Below are positions 45,268 through 54,093 of a stretch of 64,000 nucleotides of DNA, one piece after another (position 1 is the first letter of the stretch; each line of letters starts with the position of its first letter). The stretch covers positions 1 through 64,000 of the forward strand of contig DBKT01000011.1 of the NCBI GenBank assembly GCA_002297365.1, read 5' to 3'. This stretch comes from Caryophanales bacterium UBA743 (lineage in GTDB: Bacteria > Bacillota_I > Bacilli_A > RFN20 > CAG-826). Position numbers and translations under genes: made by a program. The notes beneath the pieces are model-generated. The model searched no databases, was not told where the DNA came from, and was given only the letters and a program-made list of their open reading frames with translations.

Positions 45268-47691
45268 TCATTTGAACTTAGACATATTGTCTAGACGTCC
45301 TTTAAGCTCATCGATTTCGCCCTCAAATGTTCTGATTTGTGAATCCAGTCTTGTTACGATGCCCTTACTTATGAAAAAGATGAGAAGAAAATTTATTGCT
45401 GCCACAACGAAAGGCGCCCACCAAATAAAATGGGGCACGTTGGTGATATTTCCAAAGCATAACAAAAAAACTATTGGAGGTGCAAGAAGGGGCGAAACCG
45501 AAAACACCATAAACAGCCGTTTTGCGACGCTTTCTGTGTGTTCCTTGCGTCGTTCCAGTTGCCCTAATTCGTTTGATTTTTGAGAAAGATCATCTTCAAC
45601 ACCCGAAAAAATTTCGTTTTTAGTCATCTCAAGTTTGCTTTCCTCTTCTTGGGAAGGAATACCATTTGCCTTGCCTTCTGATAGGCAAAAAGGACAGGCT
45701 ATTTGCTTTTTTTCATATACGGTTCCGCAACGAGTGCAGTAAACCAAATCATCATACTTTGCAATATTAACTGTGTCGCACCCTTGCCGATGAGCCAACT
45801 CACCAAAGCTTTGCGCACTTCGATAACTCTTCTCGATGCCTATGCCTTTTTCGTAGTTTTCAGCAAGGATGGCTGAAGCTTCTCCACAGCCCAAATCGGA
45901 AGCCTTCCGAAAATAAAGATTGGCCGCTTGTGGATCTTTGAATATGCCACGCCCTTTTAGGTAGCAAATGCCAGTCCAGTAATTGGCCGCTTTGTATCCA
46001 AGCTTCGCCGCATCAAAAAATGCCTTCAGTTTGAGGGATGCTTCCATGGGTTTTGGACCCTCGCGAAGAAGCCGTTTTTGATTCAATTCCCCTGCATCTA
46101 TTTTCTTTTGCAAGTAGGCTCTAAGATAGAACTCCCCCGCTAGCGTCAAAGAGGGCGATGTGCCGATTCCGATGTCGTAACATAGAGCCAGGTTCCATAA
46201 GGCGTTTGAATGCCCCAAAGAGTTTTCTTTGAGCTTTTCGAAAACATCCGGAATTTCCTTCAGCTCTTCTGGGGTAAGACGTTGGTTAATGAATTCTAAA
46301 CTAGATTGTATGGTCTTTTGGGAAGACGTTCCCAGCAATACGGTTTTGTTATCCGAATCCAAAGACGAGGTGACGCACAGCTTTGTAATGAAGTTTTTAG
46401 GCCTTTCGTTTTTCGTTTTTTCAGAAGCTGCCGATAAAACGACATTTTGGAATCCGCTTGTCTCTGTTTCTGACTGTTTTGCATTTGATTTCGTTATCTT
46501 CTTTGATTCCGTCTCTTGGCTTCGACCAACGTCCTGGGAAGCAACACCGTAATGCTTTCTCGTCAAATATATAAGCAAAGCCACAATATGTTTGCAGGGG
46601 CTATGCCACCGCAAATAAGAAGGGCAGGAGCATCGGCAGTCGATTATTTGAGACTTATCGTTCGAAAGAAGAAGCTCGGTATCATAGACGTTTCCGTTTG
46701 ATCCATGGACTTTAACAGCAAACCACGTCCCAGCGTCGTTAAACCGCAAATCAAATAACCTCCCTTCGTTAACGTACTTCATCGCTTTTAGCGCCGTAAC
46801 GTCCTTTTGGGATTCGTCCTTATGAGTCATGTATTGATAAATTTGCTCTGCGGAAAAGGAAGGAAAGAAAGAATCGGCGGTCTTAGAGTCCGTAACAGGT
46901 TTGGCCGCTCCCTGGTTCGGAATTGATCCATTTAGGCTCTTTAAAGCTTTTTTCGCTTGCGGGAAACCTAATTCAGCTGCTTCTTTGATAAGTGCTGCCC
47001 CTTCTTCTTTTTGGCCTCCGTTATACCTAAGAACGCCCAGTTGATACTTACCCTCCGCACTTCCGCCATTCGCTGCTGTTTGAAAGAGGCTCAAAGCCTT
47101 TTTCATGTCCGGTTCCACGCCATATCCACGCAGAAAGCAATCCCCTAAAGCGCTTGCCGCTTCCATGAACCCGGCGGCAAAAGATAAAGTGAAGAAGGCC
47201 GCCGCCATTACGTCGTCTTCCTTCACCCCAGTTCCAGTCAAAAGGCAAAGACCGGCTTGGTAAGTGGCAATAGGATAGCCTTTTAAGGCGGCCTGGCTAT
47301 AGGCCTCGTAGGTTGGAGTGAAGGGCACTATGTTTATCGCTTTTTCGTCAGGATCTTTTAGAATGATTTTCCCTTCATCCAATTGGGCTAGGGTCCAAGC
47401 CATTAGATAATGAGCATTGGCCAAATCGGGATCTTGTTTTGTTCCAATACCGCAATCATAGCAAACGGCCAAATTCCAAAGCCCATTGGGATATCCCTGC
47501 GCTTTTTTCTCTAGAATTTGAAATAAGCCGGGTTCTTTTTTTAAAAGGTCGGACGATAGTTTTTTGCTGAGACATTCCTCTTGGGCGGGCGCCACTTCGG
47601 AAAAACCAATCGTCATCATGTATTTTCCATTAAGCCCATCGGTAACGGATGGTGACCTAGATGGCCAAAGATTAATCACCGCTTTTTTCAT
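45268..47691 (-). CDS. Sel1-repeat / SWIM zinc finger / zinc-ribbon membrane protein
   Basis: 807 residues; TAGGA lies seven bases before the ATG. Two blocks of Sel1-like helical repeats (about residues 65-260 and 490-640; e.g. GYPIATYQAGLCLLTGTGV and GYKAANYWTGICYLKGRGI) flank a SWIM zinc finger, CRCSCPSYLRWHSPCKH. After the second block comes a zinc ribbon (CTRCGTVYEKKQIACPFC), a coiled coil and two membrane helices near residues 740-785, then another coiled coil. SWIM fingers bind DNA or protein; Sel1 repeats are scaffolds. The combination suggests a membrane-anchored adaptor. I do not recognise it as a named protein. Confidence 0.75.
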   Translation of the reverse strand: MKKAVINLWPSRSPSVTDGLNGKYMMTIGFSEVAPAQEECLSKKLSSDLLKKEPGLFQILEKKAQGYPNGLWNLAVCYDCGIGTKQDPDLANAHYLMAWTLAQLDEGKIILKDPDEKAINIVPFTPTYEAYSQAALKGYPIATYQAGLCLLTGTGVKEDDVMAAAFFTLSFAAGFMEAASALGDCFLRGYGVEPDMKKALSLFQTAANGGSAEGKYQLGVLRYNGGQKEEGAALIKEAAELGFPQAKKALKSLNGSIPNQGAAKPVTDSKTADSFFPSFSAEQIYQYMTHKDESQKDVTALKAMKYVNEGRLFDLRFNDAGTWFAVKVHGSNGNVYDTELLLSNDKSQIIDCRCSCPSYLRWHSPCKHIVALLIYLTRKHYGVASQDVGRSQETESKKITKSNAKQSETETSGFQNVVLSAASEKTKNERPKNFITKLCVTSSLDSDNKTVLLGTSSQKTIQSSLEFINQRLTPEELKEIPDVFEKLKENSLGHSNALWNLALCYDIGIGTSPSLTLAGEFYLRAYLQKKIDAGELNQKRLLREGPKPMEASLKLKAFFDAAKLGYKAANYWTGICYLKGRGIFKDPQAANLYFRKASDLGCGEASAILAENYEKGIGIEKSYRSAQSFGELAHRQGCDTVNIAKYDDLVYCTRCGTVYEKKQIACPFCLSEGKANGIPSQEEESKLEMTKNEIFSGVEDDLSQKSNELGQLERRKEHTESVAKRLFMVFSVSPLLAPPIVFLLCFGNITNVPHFIWWAPFVVAAINFLLIFFISKGIVTRLDSQIRTFEGEIDELKGRLDNMSKFK

Positions 47692-48065
47692 AACTTAGTC
47701 CTACTTTTTCCCAGAAAATCATTTTCTTTAATGTCGGTAAATTCGATTCACTACCTTTTAGTCTAATTTAATTTCATCCTAGTAACTCTATGATCTTTGT
47801 TGAAGAAAGAATGGGCTCATTTCTTGATTGGCTTAAGCGACCCGTTCAATTTTCATTTCTCCCAATAGAACTCCAACATTCAATTTCGTTTCAAATGATA
47901 ACTATGGTGACGACCTCAAAATAGACGTTTCAATCGCATTTATAAACGACAGTAATATTTATACACAAGAAAATCGCAAAAATAGATATAGTCAGGAGCG
48001 AATTAAAAAAAGCCCCGGAAGGCACAATTCCGGGGCTTATCACAGGAGTTCAAAAGAAATAAGAA
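47692..48065. other. Intergenic region downstream of the uronate operon
   Basis: 374 bp. The 48005-48038 part is the uronate operon terminator. The rest is AT-rich and upstream of the Sel1/SWIM gene, so it should contain that gene's promoter; no confident -35/-10 pair or coding frame was found. Confidence 0.4.
48005..48038 (-). terminator. Terminator of the uxuA-kdgK operon
   Basis: AAGCCCCGGAA (48010-48020) and TTCCGGGGCTT (48028-48038) form a perfect 11-bp stem with a seven-base loop; on the minus strand it is followed by TTTTTT. It begins 27 bp after the kdgK stop. Confidence 0.92.
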
Positions 48066-49082
48066 TTAACGTTGGACACGGCCAGAGCCATCTCCATTGG
48101 CAAGTTTCTTCACCTCATCGACAGAGACGCAGTTATAGTCTCCTTCGATGGAATGTTTCAAAGCGCTTGCGGCAATGGCGAATTCAATCGCATCTTGCGG
48201 ATGATAATGATTCATCAAAGCGTAAATCATTCCGCCAGCAAAAGAATCTCCCCCGCCAACGCGGTCGATGATACGGAGGTTATATTCTCTAGATAAATAG
48301 GCGTTCCCATCGTAAAGCATGCCGCACCACTTGTTATCGCTTGCGGAGATGGAAGTTCTCATCGTGATGGCGACGTATTTGAAGCCGAATTTGTCTTTAA
48401 GCTGTTTTGCAACCGAGACATACCCCTCTTTACTAAGTTTTCCAGAGACGGTATCGGTGGCTTCGGCTTTGATGCCAAAGACATCGTTCGCATCGTCTTC
48501 ATTTCCGAAAAGGACATCGACATATTGCATGAATTCGCTCATGATTTCACGAGCCTTTTCTTTGCTCCAAAGCTTGTTGCGGTAGTTTAAATCGCAAGAA
48601 ACGGTGACATGGTGTTTTTTGCAAGCAATCAAAGCTTGACGGGTGATTTCAACGACATTATCGCCCAAAGCTGGGGTGATTCCCGAGAAATGGAACCAGC
48701 TGACGCCCTCTAAAATCTTATCCCAGTCGTATTCTTCTGGCTTAGAAAGGGCAAATGCGCTATAGGCGCGGTCATAAATGACTTTGGAAGGTCTTTGGGA
48801 GGCGCCTTTCTCTAAGAAATAGATTCCTAAACGGTCTCCGCCTCTAATGATCTTAGAGGTATCCACGCCATATCTTCTTAAAGAATTTAAAGCGGCTTGT
48901 CCGATTTCGTGGGACGGAAGTTTGCTAACGAATGCGGCATCAATTCCATAATTGGCAAGGGATACGGCAACGTTTGCCTCTCCTCCTCCAAAAGTGGATT
49001 CCAAATGGTCGCATTCGACAAAACGCAGATAATTGTCTGGTTGGAGACGAAGCATGATTTCGCCTAAAGTAACTGCTTTCAT
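48066..49082 (-). CDS. kdgK: 2-keto-3-deoxygluconate kinase
   Basis: 338 residues from the ATG at 49082 (AAGGAAAA upstream); the frame continues upstream into eda but without a proper start. PfkB/ribokinase fold: STFGGGEANVAVSLANYG near the N-terminus and DRVGGGDSFAGGMIYAL with the catalytic Asp near the C-terminus. It phosphorylates 2-keto-3-deoxygluconate to KDPG. It is the last gene of the uronate operon, starting two bases after eda. Confidence 0.93.
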   Translation of the reverse strand: MKAVTLGEIMLRLQPDNYLRFVECDHLESTFGGGEANVAVSLANYGIDAAFVSKLPSHEIGQAALNSLRRYGVDTSKIIRGGDRLGIYFLEKGASQRPSKVIYDRAYSAFALSKPEEYDWDKILEGVSWFHFSGITPALGDNVVEITRQALIACKKHHVTVSCDLNYRNKLWSKEKAREIMSEFMQYVDVLFGNEDDANDVFGIKAEATDTVSGKLSKEGYVSVAKQLKDKFGFKYVAITMRTSISASDNKWCGMLYDGNAYLSREYNLRIIDRVGGGDSFAGGMIYALMNHYHPQDAIEFAIAASALKHSIEGDYNCVSVDEVKKLANGDGSGRVQR

Positions 49083-49084
49083 AT

Positions 49085-49699
49085 TTATTTTCCTTTCACA
49101 AGCATAACGGCTTTCTTTGTATTTTCTTGGATTTCCTCGAAACTTCCTTTCATCATGAAGCTTCCACCGCAAGCGATGATATGAGGATAGGCAAGGTATT
49201 CCAGAATGTTTTCTTCATTGACTCCGCCTGTCGGCATGAAAGTCACTTGTGGGAATGGGCCATTTAAGGCTTTGATGGTTTTTAAGCCACCGTAATTCGA
49301 TGCGGGGAAGAACTTAATCACATCAATGCCAAGCTCTAACGCTTTCATGATCTCGGTTGGAGTGACGCATCCAGGAAGGTAAACGACTTTGTGGGCTTTG
49401 CAAACATTCGCGACTTCTTCGCTAAGCCCTGGGGAAACAATGAATTTCACGCCAAGAGAAATAGCCTCCTCAGCTTGTTTGGCGTTAATGACCGTTCCTG
49501 CGCCAATTAAAGCCTCAGGGAATTTTTCGATGGCCAATTTGATCGCGTCTTTCGCACAAGCGGTGCGATAGGTGATTTCCGCAACAGGAAGACCGCCTTT
49601 GATAAGGGCTTCCATCGTTGGAATGGCGTCTTCGATTTTATGGATTGCCACCACAGGCACCAAGCGATAGTGACGAATCTCTTCTAAAACATTTCCCAT
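49085..49699 (-). CDS. eda: 2-keto-3-deoxy-6-phosphogluconate aldolase
   Basis: 204 residues; GGAGAATAATGT precedes the ATG. The class I aldolase fold has the Schiff-base lysine in DVIKFFPAS and the conserved AEITYRTACA and GAGTV segments. It cleaves KDPG to pyruvate and glyceraldehyde-3-phosphate. It is flanked by uxaC and kdgK in the same operon. Confidence 0.95.
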   Translation of the reverse strand: MGNVLEEIRHYRLVPVVAIHKIEDAIPTMEALIKGGLPVAEITYRTACAKDAIKLAIEKFPEALIGAGTVINAKQAEEAISLGVKFIVSPGLSEEVANVCKAHKVVYLPGCVTPTEIMKALELGIDVIKFFPASNYGGLKTIKALNGPFPQVTFMPTGGVNEENILEYLAYPHIIACGGSFMMKGSFEEIQENTKKAVMLVKGK

Positions 49700-49702
49700 A
49701 CA

Positions 49703-51031
49703 TTATTCTCCTAATAGTTTTTTGATATTTCCGTAAGAGATGTTGTAAGCAAGTTTCTTAGCGTCTTCTAAGAGATATTCCCCAGCATCGACTTTCTCCC
49801 CTAAGAAAGAAGAAAGAATTCTGCGGAAGAAATCGAATCTAGAATAAGATGAGAAGGAGCGGGAATCGGTCAACATGCCAAGATTCGTTCCGATTGCGGC
49901 GTATTCCGAAACGATTTCAAGATTTCTCCTAACACCCAAGAGGGTATCATTAAACCACCAGGCTGCACCCACGATAACATTGCGGAAAGCGCCAGAGATG
50001 CAAGCAACCTCGCGTAACATCTCAGGATTCAAAGAATAAAGGATGATGGTTGGTCTTTCTTCATCGCTAAGTTGATCCAAGAAATGGATGAGATCTTCAA
50101 CATTAGCCCCTTCACCGATGACATCAAACCCCATGTCCACGCCAAGTTTCTTATACATTGGGGTGTTGATATTGCGAATGACAGAGAAATGAATTTGCAT
50201 CAAGAGGCCTCTCTTTTTGTATTCTTTCATCAAGAAGACAAGAAGGTAGCCAAACAAGGAGTCTTTTTCTTCGCTAGTTAACGAGTCTCTCTTAAGATAA
50301 AGCGATTTTGCTTGCTCATAAGTCGCATACGCCTTCGGAAAAGAGCGGAAACCATGGTCAGTGATTTTGCAGCCCTTAGACTTAAAGAAATCAAGTCTCT
50401 CCTCTAGCGCTTTTTGGAAAGAATCCAGATCATTTAACGGATAGCCGACAACTTTGCTGAGCTCTTCGATATATTTGGAATCGAAGTTATAAAGCTTATC
50501 TGGGCGGAAGGTCGGAGTGACATCCGTCTCATTTATCTTGCCGTGGTCTTTTAAATCTTCGGTTGGATCGTTGGTGGTTGCCACGAATTGAACGCGGAAG
50601 AGCTTCAAAAGTTTCTGAACGGAAAGCTCTTGAAGCTTCTTGTTTGCCTCGGCATAGATCTCCTCGGCGCTGTCCTTATTAAGTGGCTTATCGATGCCAA
50701 AAACCTGCTTAAGCTCGAAATGGGTCCAATAATAAAGAGGGTTGCCGAATAATTGAGGCAGGATTTCCGCATAGTGAAGGAACTTCTCATGGAAAGAGGC
50801 ATTGCCGGTGATGTAATATTCATCCACCCCGCACATTCTCATGGCTCTCCACTTGTAATGGTCGCCAGCAAGCCAAAGCTCACCAATGTCAGTGAATTTC
50901 TTATCGGCTTTGATGGCAGCCTGATCCAAATGGCAATGATAGTCGATAATCGGCAAATCTTTAATGGACTCGTAGATCTTTTTGCTGGATTTTCCAGAAA
51001 GAAGAACGTTTTCCCCGAAAAATGAATTCAT
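49703..51031 (-). CDS. uxaC: Glucuronate isomerase
   Basis: 442 residues, slightly shorter than the ~465 typical of UxaC. Amidohydrolase-type fold: the N-terminal metal motif DYHCHLD, HFELKQVFGI, and GMLTDSRSFSSYSRFDFFRR near the C-terminus are family hallmarks. It isomerises D-glucuronate to D-fructuronate (and galacturonate to tagaturonate). Three bases separate it from both neighbours' coding sequence or ribosome binding region. Confidence 0.95.
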   Translation of the reverse strand: MNSFFGENVLLSGKSSKKIYESIKDLPIIDYHCHLDQAAIKADKKFTDIGELWLAGDHYKWRAMRMCGVDEYYITGNASFHEKFLHYAEILPQLFGNPLYYWTHFELKQVFGIDKPLNKDSAEEIYAEANKKLQELSVQKLLKLFRVQFVATTNDPTEDLKDHGKINETDVTPTFRPDKLYNFDSKYIEELSKVVGYPLNDLDSFQKALEERLDFFKSKGCKITDHGFRSFPKAYATYEQAKSLYLKRDSLTSEEKDSLFGYLLVFLMKEYKKRGLLMQIHFSVIRNINTPMYKKLGVDMGFDVIGEGANVEDLIHFLDQLSDEERPTIILYSLNPEMLREVACISGAFRNVIVGAAWWFNDTLLGVRRNLEIVSEYAAIGTNLGMLTDSRSFSSYSRFDFFRRILSSFLGEKVDAGEYLLEDAKKLAYNISYGNIKKLLGE

Positions 51032-51034
51032 AAA

Positions 51035-51886
51035 TCAAACTCCACTATAAGCGCTGAAGCCGCCATCAATTGGAAGAACGACACCAGTGATAAAGGAAGC
51101 GGCCTCGCTGTTAGAAAGGAAAAGCACGGCACCTAAAAGTTCATCTGGGGTGCCGAATCTTCCCATTGGGGTATTATTCAAAATCTTATGGGTTCTTTCG
51201 GTTGGAGTGCCATCCGGATTCCAAAGCAAAGCCTTATTTTGGGCGGTAGAGAAGAAGCCAGGAGCAATGGCGTTCACACGGATTCCGCTCTTAGCGAAAT
51301 GGGTGGCAAGCCATTTGGTGAAATTGCTGACACCGGCTTTGGCTGCAGAATAAGCAGGAATCTTGGTTAATGGGGTGAAAGCATTCATGGAAGAGATGTT
51401 TAAGATGGAGCATCCTTCTTTGCCAAGCATATCATTGGCGAACACTTGAGTAGGAAGCAAGGTACCAAGGATATTGAGATTGAAAACAAATTGGAATCCT
51501 TCGGTCTTTAAATCGAAAAAGGAGATGGTAGAAGAATCCACTTTTGGCTCATAGAACTCTTGGGAGGTAGATGCTTTTGGAGAATTTCCGCCGGCGCCAT
51601 TGATAAGAATGTCGCATTTGCCGAAATCGGCAAGGATCGCTTGATGCGCTTTCTCAAGAGAGTCTTTATCTAGAACGTTGGCCTCATAGCCTTTTGCGAT
51701 GCCACCAAGCGCACGAATTTCTTCGGCTTTGGCTTCAGCTGCAGAATAATGCAAATCCAAAAGAGCCACTTTCGCATGGCAAAGAGCAAAAGCTCTCGCC
51801 ATTTCGGAGCAAAGGACTCCTCCCGCTCCCGTAATCACAACAACTTTGTTGGAATAATCGACGAACAAAGGTAATTTTTTATCCAT
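51035..51886 (-). CDS. uxuB: D-mannonate oxidoreductase (fructuronate reductase), SDR type
   Basis: 283 residues. ITGAGGVLCSEMARAFA cofactor motif, NGAGGNSP, and catalytic YSAAKAG; the insertion with TSQEFYEPKVDSSTISFFDL is typical of the Bacillus-type UxuB (YjmF) rather than the long-chain E. coli UxuB. It reduces D-fructuronate to D-mannonate with NADH. It lies between uxuA and uxaC. Confidence 0.92.
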   Translation of the reverse strand: MDKKLPLFVDYSNKVVVITGAGGVLCSEMARAFALCHAKVALLDLHYSAAEAKAEEIRALGGIAKGYEANVLDKDSLEKAHQAILADFGKCDILINGAGGNSPKASTSQEFYEPKVDSSTISFFDLKTEGFQFVFNLNILGTLLPTQVFANDMLGKEGCSILNISSMNAFTPLTKIPAYSAAKAGVSNFTKWLATHFAKSGIRVNAIAPGFFSTAQNKALLWNPDGTPTERTHKILNNTPMGRFGTPDELLGAVLFLSNSEAASFITGVVLPIDGGFSAYSGV

Positions 51887-51906
51887 AATTTATTCAAGCC
51901 TTTCTT

Positions 51907-52950
51907 TTATTTTCCAAAGCGTTCGACCGCTTCGAATAAACCATTAATATAAGCGCATCCAAGCGCACGATCATAAAGACCATATCCTGGTTTTTGATCT
52001 TCGCCCCAGATATTTCTTCCGTGATCGGGCCTCACATAGCCATCAAAGCCATTATCAACGAGGTTTTTCACGATAAGAGCCATATCCAAGGAACCGTATT
52101 TGGAGAAATGCCCCACTTCGGTGAAAGAATCCTTATCATCCGTGTATTTCACGTTTCTTAAATGGACAAAGTAGATCCTCCCCTCTTTGGCATATTTAGC
52201 AGCCATATGCGGGATATCATTCTTCCTTCCTGCCCCAAAGCTTCCAGTGCAAAGAGTCAAACCATTATGAATATCTGGAACAGCAGCAAAGAGCTTATCC
52301 AAATCTTCTTCATTGGAAATAATTCTTGGAAGGCCGAAGACGTCCCATGGCGGATCATCTGGGTGAATCGCCATATTGATGCCATATTGGTCGCAAATCG
52401 GCATGATTTGTTTCAAGAAATAGACAAGATTGGCAAACAATTGCTCATGAGAGACATGCTTGTATTTCTCCAGAAGATCTTGTAACTCATCCGGGGAATA
52501 AGATTCATCCCATCCAGGTAGGTGAAGATGTTTCGGATCGACCTTATCAAAATCATCGCGGGAATAGGAAAGAGCATTGCTTCCGTCGAATAGGACATGG
52601 TGCATATCTGTCCTAAGCCAATCGAAGACAGGCATGAAGTTATAGCAAACGACTTTGACGCCGTTTTTCGCGCAAAGCTCAAGATTCTTCTTAAAAGCCT
52701 CGATATGCGCATCTCTTTTCTCCGTTCCCATCTTAATATCTTCGGAAACCGGAATGGACTCGATGACTTCCATTTTCAGACCGTTCTTTTCGCAAGCCGC
52801 TTTCAGTTTCAAAAGAGAGGACTCTTCCCAAACTTCGCCGGCTTTTTTATCATAGACGGAAGTAACGATCGTTGACATATTTGGTATTTGACGAATGTAT
52901 TCCAAAGGGATGGAATCATTAAGGCCATACCAACGAAACGATAGTTTCAT
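51907..52950 (-). CDS. uxuA: Mannonate dehydratase
   Basis: 347 residues; TAGGAG precedes the ATG. MKLSFRWYGLNDSIPLEYIRQIP at the start, MAIHPDDPPWDVFGLPRI (metal and substrate ligands) and VRPDHGRNIWG near the end are diagnostic of UxuA. It dehydrates D-mannonate to 2-keto-3-deoxygluconate, requiring a divalent metal. It is the first gene of the operon; its promoter carries AraC-type direct repeats and a cre-like site. Confidence 0.96.
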   Translation of the reverse strand: MKLSFRWYGLNDSIPLEYIRQIPNMSTIVTSVYDKKAGEVWEESSLLKLKAACEKNGLKMEVIESIPVSEDIKMGTEKRDAHIEAFKKNLELCAKNGVKVVCYNFMPVFDWLRTDMHHVLFDGSNALSYSRDDFDKVDPKHLHLPGWDESYSPDELQDLLEKYKHVSHEQLFANLVYFLKQIMPICDQYGINMAIHPDDPPWDVFGLPRIISNEEDLDKLFAAVPDIHNGLTLCTGSFGAGRKNDIPHMAAKYAKEGRIYFVHLRNVKYTDDKDSFTEVGHFSKYGSLDMALIVKNLVDNGFDGYVRPDHGRNIWGEDQKPGYGLYDRALGCAYINGLFEAVERFGK

Positions 52951-52972
52951 AATTTTTCTCCTAACAAAATTT

Positions 52973-53028
52973 ATTGTAAGCGCATACTTACAATATTGAA
53001 TTGCAATATTTTATGTTTTTCCTTGCAT
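52973..53028 (-). promoter_or_regulatory. uxuA promoter with 22-bp-spaced repeats and cre-like site
   Basis: Read toward uxuA: -35 TTCAAT (53000-52995), 16-bp spacer, -10 TACAAT (52978-52973). TTGCAA (53006-53001) abuts the -35, and a second copy, ATGCAA (53028-53023), lies exactly 22 bp away. TGTAAGCGCATACT (52975-52988) matches the cre consensus at 12 of 14 positions and covers the -10 region. Confidence 0.65.
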
Positions 53029-53103
53029 TATTTTATATATATTCCTTTGGAATAGCAACTTTTCAATTAGAAAACGCCTTTTAATGGATTTTGTTACTAG
53101 ATA

Positions 53104-53153
53104 TTGCAAACATAACATAATTAGATTGCGTTTTTATTTTTATATCCTATAAT
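53104..53153 (+). promoter_or_regulatory. Promoter of the AraC regulator with 22-bp-spaced repeats
   Basis: TTGCAA (53104-53109) and TTGCGT (53126-53131) are 22 bp apart; the second also serves as -35, with TATAAT (53148-53153) after a 16-bp spacer. The arrangement suggests autoregulation. Confidence 0.6.
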
Positions 53154-53181
53154 CAAATCAAATCAAAAGAAGGTATTCATT

Positions 53182-53967
53182 ATGTTTTCTTTCGTAAAAC
53201 AAGACGTAGATTTCTCCCATAAATTAGACTATGCATCCTCCCCAAAAGATGAATATAGCAAACACATGCACGTTTTTTACGAGCTCATTCTTTTCGTAAG
53301 AGGCGATGTCGACTATCACGTTGAAGGAGAGACGAGACACCTCGAAAGCGGGGACATCATTTTGATGAACCCGGGCAAATTTCATTTCGCGACCGTAAAC
53401 AAAGACGTCAGCTATGAACGCTACGTCTTTAAGTTCCCCGTTTCCTTTCTTCCTTCTTCCTTGCAAGAGAGGCTGAAAAACATGTGCCCTTTCTTTCCTA
53501 ATAAAAGGAACGTGGAGTCTGCCGTTCGTGCTTTCGACACCTTTTATGATCTCTATAACGATGAGGATCTGTATCTTCTTGCTCGATGCAAAATGCAAGA
53601 AATCATGGTCTATCTCGTAAACTCCAGAGGAAGCATTCCGGAGTTTCAGAATAACGACATCATCAGCGTTTTAATCGATTATATTGAGAACCATATCAAA
53701 GAGGATCTAGCGTTAGAGAATATCGCCAAGGATCTGCACTATTCGGAATCCTATCTTTCGAACCAATTCAAGAAAGCGATGAAATGCTCTTTGATGAAAT
53801 ACATCCGTTCGAAGAAAATCGTTCTCGCCCAGCAAATGATTCGCGAAGGAAAGAAAGCGGTCGATGTTGCCGAAGAGCTGTCTTTTAATGACTACTCCAC
53901 TTTCTACAGAAGTTATCTTAAGGTGACGGGGATCAGTCCTGCTGCCGAGAAGGGAAACAAACATTAG
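53182..53967 (+). CDS. AraC family transcriptional regulator (uronate regulon)
   Basis: 261 residues; AAGAAGG precedes the ATG. An N-terminal cupin (HMHVFYELILFVRGDVDYHVEGE, DIILMNPGKFHF) binds the effector; two C-terminal helix-turn-helix motifs (LALENIAKDLHYSESYLSNQFKK and KAVDVAEELSFNDYSTFYRSYLK) bind DNA. It is divergent from uxuA and upstream of the symporter, the expected position for the pathway regulator. Four nearby promoters share direct repeats one to two helical turns apart, as AraC proteins prefer. The effector is probably glucuronate or a metabolite. Confidence 0.92.
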   Translation: MFSFVKQDVDFSHKLDYASSPKDEYSKHMHVFYELILFVRGDVDYHVEGETRHLESGDIILMNPGKFHFATVNKDVSYERYVFKFPVSFLPSSLQERLKNMCPFFPNKRNVESAVRAFDTFYDLYNDEDLYLLARCKMQEIMVYLVNSRGSIPEFQNNDIISVLIDYIENHIKEDLALENIAKDLHYSESYLSNQFKKAMKCSLMKYIRSKKIVLAQQMIREGKKAVDVAEELSFNDYSTFYRSYLKVTGISPAAEKGNKH

Positions 53968-53979
53968 TAATAATCATTT

Positions 53980-54036
53980 TTGCAATAAGTGAGAACCATT
54001 ATTGCAATTTTAAGCGCTTACATTGGTCTTTAAAAT
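53980..54036 (+). promoter_or_regulatory. Symporter/GH2 promoter with 22-bp-spaced repeats and cre-like site
   Basis: TTGCAA at 53980-53985 and 54002-54007 are exactly 22 bp apart. The second abuts a -35-like TTTTAA (54008-54013), then 17 bp to -10 TAAAAT (54031-54036). TTTAAGCGCTTACA (54009-54022) matches the cre consensus at 13 of 14 positions and overlaps the -35. Confidence 0.65.
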
Positions 54037-54093
54037 TTATAAGTTCATGAGGTTCATCCTCAATACGATTGTTAGGAATGGAGGTTTTCTTCT

